From: Hyphomicrobium sp.
GTDB taxonomy: Bacteria; Pseudomonadota; Alphaproteobacteria; Rhizobiales; Hyphomicrobiaceae
NCBI GenBank assembly: GCA_019748215.1
Contig: JAIEPV010000167.1
Coordinates: 1-48,429 of the forward strand
Direction of reading: 5' to 3'
DNA length: 48,429 bases
Both the position numbers and the translations under genes were made by a program. This document shows positions 42,867-48,429 of the stretch, in pieces. Numbering within the stretch: position 1 is the first letter of the stretch; the number at the start of each line of letters is the position of its first letter. The notes beneath the pieces are model-generated. The model had not been told where the DNA came from. It searched no databases and was given only the letters and a program-made list of their open reading frames with translations.

Positions 42867-43336
42867 CGATGACGATGACGATCTCAGTTCAGGAAAACGA
42901 TTTTGACGTCGCCGCCGAAGTTGCGGCGCTGACGCGCGATAATAATGACATCGGTGCCGTCGCAACATTCATCGGCAAGGTTCGCGGCCGTGACGGCGAA
43001 AGACCATTGGCGTCGATGACGCTTGAACATTATCCCGGCATGACCGAAACAGAGTTGCATCGACTTGCCGACGAAGCGAAGCGGCGTTTCTCATTGTCTG
43101 CCGTTCGGATCATTCATCGCGTCGGCGCCTTGATTCCAGGCGACAATATCGTACTGGTCGTTGCCTGCGCCCGCCATCGTCAGGACGCCTTCGATGGCTG
43201 TTCGTTCACAATGGATTATTTGAAGACCCGGGCACCGTTCTGGAAAAAAGAGGTCGGCGTCGACGGTTCCGGTGATTGGGTCGATGCACGCCACAGCGAC
43301 GATGACGCCGCAACTCGCTGGGGCAACGATGCCTGA
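42863..43336 (+). CDS. moaE: Molybdopterin synthase catalytic subunit
   Basis: The 157-residue large subunit binds MoaD's tail and converts precursor Z to molybdopterin. It has IGAVATFIGKVRGRDGERPL, MTLEHYPGMTETELHRLADE, RIIHRVGALIPGDNIVLVVA, ARHRQDAFDGCSFTMDYLKT and APFWKKEVGVDGSGDWVDAR with the catalytic Lys pair. The N terminus is encoded by three tandem ATGACG units (42863-42880), giving MTMTMT and three in-frame starts; the first is coupled to moaD. No other molybdenum-cofactor gene is in view. After moaE a 191-base gap precedes the amidase gene. Confidence 0.95.
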   Translation: MTMTMTISVQENDFDVAAEVAALTRDNNDIGAVATFIGKVRGRDGERPLASMTLEHYPGMTETELHRLADEAKRRFSLSAVRIIHRVGALIPGDNIVLVVACARHRQDAFDGCSFTMDYLKTRAPFWKKEVGVDGSGDWVDARHSDDDAATRWGNDA

Positions 43337-43527
43337 GTGCCGGGGCACGCTGACGCGCCCATCTCCATAGCCTGTCTGGCGGGTCTTTACGCCGACTTAA
43401 CCATGCGCCCGCGATAACTCTAAGATGCCCGGAATGGATCGCTAAAACGCCATCATCCGTCGGCACACCATACATGTCTGGTCAGTTTTTGTTTACGGGT
43501 TCTGGGCCGACGGGGGAAGTCACGATC

Positions 43528-44820
43528 ATGGGTTTTTCGGCCTCGCGCGCGGCGCTTCGCGTGTGCTGTATCGCCATAACGTTAGGACTGACGGCACCAC
43601 TCCGGGCCGAAGATACTATCGCGACCGTGGTTGCACCCAAGGGTGATTTGCTCGCAATCACCGTCGCAGCGCGCACGGATCTTCCGGCAACACCGCATAC
43701 ACGCTTTGTCGTCGGACTCGATCGCAAAGTCGACTATCAAGTGTTTTCTCTGTCCAATCCCAATCGCGTCGTTGTCGAATTGCCTGATGTCCGGCTGCGC
43801 CTGCCCGATCCGGTCGTTGCTGCATCGAAGGGGCTCGTGACGGCTTTTCGCGGCGGGCTGGCGGCGCCGGGCAAGTCGCGCGTCGTCATCGATGTTGCCC
43901 AACCCGTCATTGTCGAAAGCTCGAAACTCAGCAAGGACGCCGCAGGCCAGTATCGGCTCGCCATCGACATCATGCCAGCTGAGGCGACGCCGAAGTCCAG
44001 CCAAAAGAAGTCGCTCTCCTCGCAACCCTCAGGCCTCGGCGCAGCGGGGATTCAACCACCGCTGCCAAAGCGCGCCGAAAATCCGAAATCTCGGGCCGCG
44101 AAAGCCTTCAAGCCGATCATCGTGCTCGATCCGGGTCACGGCGGCATGGACACCGGCGCGACCAAATTCGGCACCGTTGAGAAGCAGGTCGTCCTTGCAT
44201 TCGGCCATGTTCTTCGCGAGCTCCTGGAAAAGACCGGTCGCTATAAAGTTATGATGACCCGCGACAAGGACTTTTTCGTCGAGCTTGACGAGCGGCTCGC
44301 GTATGGCGAGCGAAACAACGCCAACCTGTTCATCGCCATTCACGCCGACTACGCCAATTCGAGCGCGCGTGGAGCAACCATTTTCACACTCCGCGACAGT
44401 GTCGCCAAAGATCTCGAACGTTCGACGAAAAGTCATATCGGATCGAAGTTGATGACCGATCGCGAAATCAGCACGGTGAAAGCGACGAACGGCGATGTCG
44501 ATGCGGTGCGCGACATTCTCTCGGACCTCGCCGAACTCGACGTTCAACGCACCAAAGACCGGACCAGCGTCTTCGCAAAATCCGTGGTCGAGACGATGGG
44601 TGAAAGCACGCCGATGCGTCACGATCCAGAGCAGCAAGCCGCGTTTCGCGTTCTCAAGACAGCGCAGTTTCCGTCGGTCTTGATCGAGCTTGCCTACGTC
44701 ACCAACAAGCAGGACGCCAACAATTTAAACTCGGACGCCTGGCGCAGCAAAGTGGCGGATTCAATCGTCACGGCCATCGACAATTATTTCAACAACCAGG
44801 TGGCGCGTCTGCCGATGTAA
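43528..44820 (+). CDS. amiC: N-acetylmuramoyl-L-alanine amidase, AmiC type (AMIN + Amidase_3)
   Basis: A 430-residue periplasmic zinc amidase that splits septal peptidoglycan between MurNAc and L-Ala. A signal peptide (LRVCCIAITLGLTAPLRA, cleavage before EDTIA) precedes the AMIN targeting domain (about 45-135; VDYQVFSLSNPNRVVVELPD). A linker (about 140-190) leads to the catalytic domain with IIVLDPGHGGMDTGATKFGT (His), VEKQVVLAFGH (Glu), NLFIAIHADYANSSARGATI (His) and VLIELAYVTNKQD with the final Glu. The start is ATG 43528, about ten bases after GGGGAAG; an in-frame start at 43474 is weaker. A strong terminator follows. In many relatives ponA (PBP1A) follows amiC; here nothing does. Confidence 0.93.
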   Translation: MGFSASRAALRVCCIAITLGLTAPLRAEDTIATVVAPKGDLLAITVAARTDLPATPHTRFVVGLDRKVDYQVFSLSNPNRVVVELPDVRLRLPDPVVAASKGLVTAFRGGLAAPGKSRVVIDVAQPVIVESSKLSKDAAGQYRLAIDIMPAEATPKSSQKKSLSSQPSGLGAAGIQPPLPKRAENPKSRAAKAFKPIIVLDPGHGGMDTGATKFGTVEKQVVLAFGHVLRELLEKTGRYKVMMTRDKDFFVELDERLAYGERNNANLFIAIHADYANSSARGATIFTLRDSVAKDLERSTKSHIGSKLMTDREISTVKATNGDVDAVRDILSDLAELDVQRTKDRTSVFAKSVVETMGESTPMRHDPEQQAAFRVLKTAQFPSVLIELAYVTNKQDANNLNSDAWRSKVADSIVTAIDNYFNNQVARLPM

Positions 44821-44875
44821 TCGGCGATACGAGCGTCGACTAATGGTCGGCCGGTTTGCGACCGGCGGGGAAAAC

Positions 44876-44907
44876 AAAAAGGCCAGCTTCATCGAGCTGG
44901 CCTTTTT
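44876..44907. terminator. Rho-independent terminator after amiC
   Basis: AAAAAGGCCAGCT (44876-44888) and AGCTGGCCTTTTT (44895-44907) form a 13-bp stem with the six-base loop TCATCG. A T-run of six ends it on the plus strand, and the A-run makes it work on the other strand too. It lies 55 bases after the amiC stop and therefore ends that operon. Confidence 0.92.
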
Positions 44908-45526
44908 TACATCGGCGTGGCCGGACAACGTCGCACCGCGTCCAGCGAAACCTCAGTTATGTCCTACTTGGAGGATGTTTGAGATGTTGTCGCCAGAGGA
45001 GAAGCAACCAACGCGACGTCCTTTGTGGTTGGTGTCCGGGGGCTTTGCGGCTTGGTCGCATATCGAGAGTTGGTTGGTGACAGCGCTTCTGCATGAGGCA
45101 CTCCATCTTCCAATTGTCCGCACACCTCACACCCGCTGGTGTCGAGGTTTCGAATGCTGCATCAAACCACCGATACGGCCAGCACACGGGCTCGCTGTCG
45201 TGCCGATGGACGAAATATTTGCAACATCGATGAAGCGGAAAGGGTTGGATAGGATCGCAAGGCTTTTGAGCCAGAACCGGAACGACGCTCCCTCGGGCAG
45301 CCCTATCCATTGCTGCCACGCGTCATTCCAAGCCAACGGCCGGCCGATATCGAACCGGTTCAGAGAAGCAAAGGGCATAGACCCTTACGTTTCGCTCTGA
45401 CGCTCGCACTAGGTTGCTGCTGTCGCTCAGACGAATCTGATGCAATGCATCAACGCCCTACACGTTCAACGTACGCGATTCGCATGACAATTCGTGGCAG
45501 CGGCAACATCAACCGCCGCGCTAGTG
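44908..45526. other. About 620 bp without a convincing gene, between amiC terminator and the kinase gene
   Basis: Two overlapping weak frames are present and cannot both be real. The plus frame 44984-45400 (138 residues) has an excellent GGAGG (44970-44974) but a Cys/His/Pro/Arg-rich product (HTRWCRGFECC) and rare-codon use unlike its neighbours. The minus frame 45127-45378 (83 residues) reads more like protein (RFWLKSLAILSNPFRFIDVA) and has TAAGGG ahead of its ATG, but has no recognised relatives. Neither is annotated as a gene; the region may be a decayed remnant. Confidence 0.5.
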
Positions 45527-46447
45527 TCAGCGAACGGCAACACTCAGCGCATCGGCATAGCTTTTGGGCACGATGAGACGCACGGTCGGGCCATCGGCAT
45601 CGATGATGACCGGGGCTGGTGTTGCAGCATCACCATCGACTTCGACAGCGACCGTACTGCGGTTGCCTATTTCAACGTGGCGCGCTTCGCGGATGGTCAC
45701 GAACGGCGGTCGCTTCGATGCGTCAATCATCCGCCCGAGCGGCAGCGCGAGCGCGGCCGCAATCAATTCGAGGCGTGTTCGCGCAGCGATAATAATGGCG
45801 ATCAACGGCGCTCGCCCGACGCCGGTGTCGCGCGTCAGCACAAACTGACCGCCATAGTGGCTGGCACGGGTGACGATGATCCAGCTCGCCTCGAAGCGCT
45901 CGCCGTCGAGGACGACGTCGAAAGCCTCAGCGCCGTGGCCCAGGGCTCGCAGCACAGGCACTGAGTACGCCGCCCGGCCAAAAATGCGCTTGCTGCGATA
46001 GTTCAGTGCGGCAACGACGCGGCCGTCAAACCCGGCACCGACCATGAGAAAAAAAGGCGCGCCGTTGACGAGGCTGGCCTTCGTCGCGATCACCGGGCCG
46101 TTCAGCAATGTGTCGGCAAGTGCCACGCGACGCCGAACGAGACCCAATTCATGCGCCAGGACATTGCCCGTCCCCAGTGGGATAAGCCCAACGGGAAGGC
46201 TGGTGCCAGCTGCGCCAATCGCGACCCCGCGAAACGTGCCGTCACCACCGGCTGCAATCACCGCATCGCAAACGCCCCGCGCCGCCGCCTCGGACACCCG
46301 CTCGGCCGCCTCCTCGGCGGACCGAGCCGGCAACTGAAAAACATCGCATCGATGGACGGCTCGTAACTCGGCCAGCACACCGTCCAGCAGGCGTGGCACA
46401 GCCGATCCGGCACGAGCATTGAAAACGACGGCAAAGCGGCGGCGCAT
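45527..46447 (-). CDS. Diacylglycerol/lipid kinase family protein (YegS/DagK fold)
   Basis: A 306-residue soluble lipid kinase-like protein. It begins FAVVFNARAGSAVPRLLDGV, then has the ATP-binding VIAAGGDGTFRGVAIGAAG and VGLIPLGTGNVLAHELGL, the two hallmarks of the catalytic domain (about 1-125). The C-terminal beta domain has FFLMVGAGFDGRVVAALNYR, ASWIIVTRASHYGGQFVLT and ends VRLIVPKSYADALSVA. Family members phosphorylate diacylglycerol, sphingoid bases or undecaprenol-type lipids; the substrate is not predictable here. ATG 46447 is used; a frame from 46528 would cross the rpoH terminator. It follows rpoH on the same strand, but the terminator suggests a separate or weakly coupled transcript. 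Confidence 0.88.
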   Translation of the reverse strand: MRRRFAVVFNARAGSAVPRLLDGVLAELRAVHRCDVFQLPARSAEEAAERVSEAAARGVCDAVIAAGGDGTFRGVAIGAAGTSLPVGLIPLGTGNVLAHELGLVRRRVALADTLLNGPVIATKASLVNGAPFFLMVGAGFDGRVVAALNYRSKRIFGRAAYSVPVLRALGHGAEAFDVVLDGERFEASWIIVTRASHYGGQFVLTRDTGVGRAPLIAIIIAARTRLELIAAALALPLGRMIDASKRPPFVTIREARHVEIGNRSTVAVEVDGDAATPAPVIIDADGPTVRLIVPKSYADALSVAVR

Positions 46448-46475
46448 GAAGCGTCTTTTGCTGACGACTGACCAC

Positions 46476-46514
46476 GAAAAATTTGTGGCGGCACTCAATT
46501 GAGCGCCGCCACAA
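46476..46514 (-). terminator. Rho-independent terminator of rpoH
   Basis: TTGTGGCGGC (46483-46492) and GCCGCCACAA (46505-46514) make a 10-bp stem; the loop holds a second palindrome, CTCAATTGAG. On the minus strand the stem is followed by ATTTTTCG, a five-T run. It lies 66 bases after the rpoH stop. Confidence 0.85.
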
Positions 46515-46580
46515 GAACAAGGAACCACAATCAGCGGTACGCGGCAGGCGGATGGCCGTCAAGCCGGCATACCGACGTGA

Positions 46581-47483
46581 TCAGCGCGCCGGAAGCTCGG
46601 CCGGAGGTCCTTCGGCGCGACGGGCGGACGCCGTCACCGCCTTCTGGACCTTCTCGAACGCCCGAACTTCGATCTGGCGGATGCGTTCGCGGCTAACGCC
46701 GAACTCGGTCGACAGATCTTCTAGCGTTGCGGGATCTTCCGCCAAGCGACGCGCTTCAAACACGCGCCGCTCCCGGTCGTTCAAAACCGCCATGGCCGAC
46801 GTCAAATAAGAACGGCGGCGTTTAGCTTCCTCGTCTTCAACAAGCCGATCCTCCTGCGTCGGCTGGTCATCGACCAGCCAATCCTGCCACTCGCCCGATT
46901 CAGAGTCTGCACGCAGCGGCGCATTCAGCGACGCATCGCCGCCGAGGCGACGGTTCATGCTGATGACTTCTTCTTCGGTCACGCCGAGCTTGGTGGCGAT
47001 CTTCTTGACGGTCTCCGGCTTCAGATCGCCCTCTTCGAGAGCCTGCAGCTGGCTTTTCGTCCGTCGCAGATTGAAGAACAACTTCTTCTGTGCGGCCGTC
47101 GTGCCCATTTTGACGAGGCTCCAGGAGCGCAGGATGTACTCCTGGATCGAGGCGCGGATCCACCACATAGCGTACGTCGCGAGACGGAAGCCCTTGTCGG
47201 GTTCAAAGCGTTTGACGGCCTGCATTAGCCCGACGTTACCTTCCGAGATGACTTCACCGATCGGCAATCCATAACCGCGATAGCCCATCGCGATCCGCGC
47301 TACGAGCCGCAAATGCGATGTCACGAGCGTTTCTGCGGCATCCGAGTCGGCGTGCTCCTGCCAGCGTTTCGCCAGCATGTATTCCTGATCCGGCTCCAGC
47401 ATCGGAAATTTGCGAATGTCTGCGAGATATCGCGATAGACCGAGCGAGCCGCCCGCCAGCGATGGTAGTGCCTTCGTCGCCAT
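46581..47483 (-). CDS. rpoH: RNA polymerase heat-shock sigma factor (sigma-32)
   Basis: The 300-residue alternative sigma factor directs heat-shock transcription. Region 1.2/2.1: SRYLADIRKFPMLEPDQEYM and LVTSHLRLVARIAMGYRGYG; region 2.2-2.4: GNVGLMQAVKRFEPDKGFRL and ATYAMWWIRASIQEYILRSW, then SLVKMGTTAAQKKLFFNLRR, which is the RpoH box. Regions 3 and 4 end in LEDLSTEFGVSRERIRQIEV (helix-turn-helix). ATG 47483 fits the family start (MATKALPSL); GAGGGG lies only about one base ahead, so spacing is tight, and an in-frame TTG at 47492 is an alternative. It has promoter-like DNA upstream and a strong terminator. Many alphaproteobacteria carry two rpoH copies; only one is in view. Confidence 0.95.
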   Translation of the reverse strand: MATKALPSLAGGSLGLSRYLADIRKFPMLEPDQEYMLAKRWQEHADSDAAETLVTSHLRLVARIAMGYRGYGLPIGEVISEGNVGLMQAVKRFEPDKGFRLATYAMWWIRASIQEYILRSWSLVKMGTTAAQKKLFFNLRRTKSQLQALEEGDLKPETVKKIATKLGVTEEEVISMNRRLGGDASLNAPLRADSESGEWQDWLVDDQPTQEDRLVEDEEAKRRRSYLTSAMAVLNDRERRVFEARRLAEDPATLEDLSTEFGVSRERIRQIEVRAFEKVQKAVTASARRAEGPPAELPAR

Positions 47484-47574
47484 GCCCCTCAATGCTAGCC
47501 TTGGCCCGTTTCCGGTGCGGCGTAGCAGTCCCTAAGAGTTGCGCCGTGTCGTTCAGAGTTTCCGAACAAGCGAT

Positions 47575-47580
47575 ATTATA
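47575..47580 (-). promoter_or_regulatory. Candidate -10 element (TATAAT) upstream of rpoH
   Basis: A perfect TATAAT on the minus strand lies about 92 bases before the rpoH ATG; a start near 47568 would give an 85-base leader. No good TTGACA-like -35 lies at the normal distance, so sigma usage and the element itself remain uncertain. Confidence 0.35.
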
Positions 47581-47700
47581 GGTTCGTGTTCCGGCGACCG
47601 CACGTTACATAAATGTTAAACGCGATTTGCCAGGGGTCGTTGCCGGCGGGCGAGTTCAATGATCCGTGACACCTTTACCCTGCCGGCGAATTCGCGCAGC

Positions 47701-48429
47701 CTAGTTCTTAGAACGTCGGCTTGAGCGTTTTTCCGTCGCGAGCGCCCCGTCGACCTGCCCGCGCAAGGCCGCGATCAGCGCCGCCATGTCCTGAGGTACA
47801 TCGCTGGAAAAGCTCATTTTTTTGCCCGTCCGCGGATGTTCAAACGCGAGTGTCGCTGCGTGCAGGGCTTGCCGTCCGAGTATCGCAAGCGCTGATTGCC
47901 CGTCGGGTGCGAGCCGGGCTGCTGCCGTTTTAAAGCTGTTGCCGTAAGCGGCATCGCCCAAAATCGGATGGCGGATATGCGCCAGATGCACGCGAATTTG
48001 ATGTGTTCGGCCCGTTTCCAAAACGAGCCGCATCAGCGAGACGGCAGGCGCACCTTTGCTGTCGGCATAGGTCTCGAGCACCTCATAGTGGGTGACGGCT
48101 TCGCGTCCGAGCCCGGCGCGAACAACAGCGATTTTCTTGCGGTTCGACGTGCTGCGCGACAGCGGCGCGTCGATAGTCCCCGATGACCGCACCGGTGCCC
48201 CCCAGGCGAGCGCAACATAGGCGCGGTGCAAGCGGCCATCTAAACCATGGCTTTTGAATTGATCACTCAAACTCTGATGAGCTGCATCGTTTTTCGCGAC
48301 GACGAGTAAACCCGATGTGTCCTTATCAAGCCGGTGCACGATGCCGGGCCGCTTGACGCCGCCAACGCCGCTCAAGCTTTGCCCGCAGTGGTCGATCAGC
48401 GCATTGACGAGCGTGCCGGTCGCATGGCC
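47701..48429 (-). CDS. rluD: RluA-family 23S rRNA pseudouridine synthase (RluD type), 5' truncated
   Basis: The final 242 residues of a pseudouridine synthase; the frame stays open to the right window edge, so the S4 domain and start are missing. It opens GHATGTLVNALIDHCGQSLS, then has GGVKRPGIVHRLDKDTSGLL with the catalytic Asp in HRLDKDTSG, then RIHRAYVALAWG-like RLHRAYVALAWG, ETGRTHQIRVHLAHIRHPIL, GDAAYGNSFKT and GRQALHAATLAFEHPRTGKK. These are the full RluD/RluA signature set; RluD modifies U1911, U1915 and U1917 of 23S rRNA. It is upstream of and co-directional with rpoH (217 bases apart), an arrangement I recall from other Hyphomicrobiales. Confidence 0.93.
   Translation of the reverse strand, partial: GHATGTLVNALIDHCGQSLSGVGGVKRPGIVHRLDKDTSGLLVVAKNDAAHQSLSDQFKSHGLDGRLHRAYVALAWGAPVRSSGTIDAPLSRSTSNRKKIAVVRAGLGREAVTHYEVLETYADSKGAPAVSLMRLVLETGRTHQIRVHLAHIRHPILGDAAYGNSFKTAAARLAPDGQSALAILGRQALHAATLAFEHPRTGKKMSFSSDVPQDMAALIAALRGQVDGALATEKRSSRRSKN

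Noticed and set aside
44843-45400. 185-residue plus-strand frame starting just after amiC
   Set aside because: It crosses the amiC terminator; only the part from 44984 has a ribosome site, and that product is not protein-like enough to call.
1-48429. tRNA, rRNA, CRISPR, insertion sequence, integrase or toxin-antitoxin module
   Set aside because: None was recognised on reading both strands; short or diverged elements could have escaped an unaided search.

Overview
The window looks like chromosomal DNA of an alphaproteobacterium of the order Hyphomicrobiales (Rhizobiales). The evidence is a GC-rich base composition, marker families such as the TIGR02301 protein and a NadQ-like NAD regulator, a histone-deacetylase/xseB/tlyA neighbourhood, the uvrC-pgsA-moaD-moaE run and the rpoH-rluD pair. 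No tRNA, rRNA, CRISPR array, insertion sequence, prophage or integrase was recognised. It reads as core genome with a few lineage-specific inserts. Both edges cut genes: a cobB-type sirtuin on the left and an rluD-type pseudouridine synthase on the right.

Layout. 1-5.2 kb: sirtuin, then on the minus strand a TrmA/RlmD-type RNA methyltransferase, tlyA, a DoxX protein, xseB and a histone-deacetylase-like amidohydrolase. A plus-strand exported superoxide dismutase sits between tlyA and doxX; dxs, which I would expect between xseB and tlyA, is absent. 5.3-8.9 kb: a minus-strand acyl-CoA dehydrogenase / enoyl-CoA hydratase / HSDL2-like SDR operon. 9-16.4 kb: Sua5-type threonylcarbamoyl-AMP synthase, a large coiled-coil protein with a Clp-N-like head, an SRAP (YedK) protein, a TIGR02301 protein, a LysE exporter, an L,D-transpeptidase and small membrane proteins. 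16.4-20 kb: pyrC, divergent from a tight ygfZ-tag-HD hydrolase operon.

20-25 kb is the best-defined regulatory unit. An NrtR/NadQ-like repressor gene lies upstream of nadA-nadB-nadC, the de novo aspartate-to-nicotinate-mononucleotide route. Two copies of the palindrome ATGCTC-N5-GAGCAT lie just ahead of nadA, one of them inside a 37-bp near-perfect inverted repeat. A degenerate GCTC-N5-GAGC lies just ahead of the regulator gene, which suggests feedback control with autoregulation.

25-34 kb: a two-TM small protein, ppdK (pyruvate phosphate dikinase), an M20 dipeptidase, an exported RNase T2, a TorF-type porin with a clear terminator, and a pteridine-reductase-like SDR. 33-36 kb: two tandem paralogous exported glucosaminidase-domain proteins that share a Cys-flanked C-terminal domain. 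36-43.3 kb: an uncharacterised envelope protein divergent from uvrC, then a DUF3772-MscS channel, pgsA and the overlapping moaD-moaE. 43.5-48.4 kb: an AmiC-type amidase with a strong terminator, about 0.6 kb without a convincing gene, then minus-strand dagK-like kinase, rpoH (with promoter-like and terminator elements) and rluD.

Cell-envelope maintenance is a recurring theme (LDT, two glucosaminidase proteins, amidase, MscS, porin). So is genome maintenance (xseB, tag, SRAP, uvrC). Functional calls come from reading motifs by eye; no database search was run.
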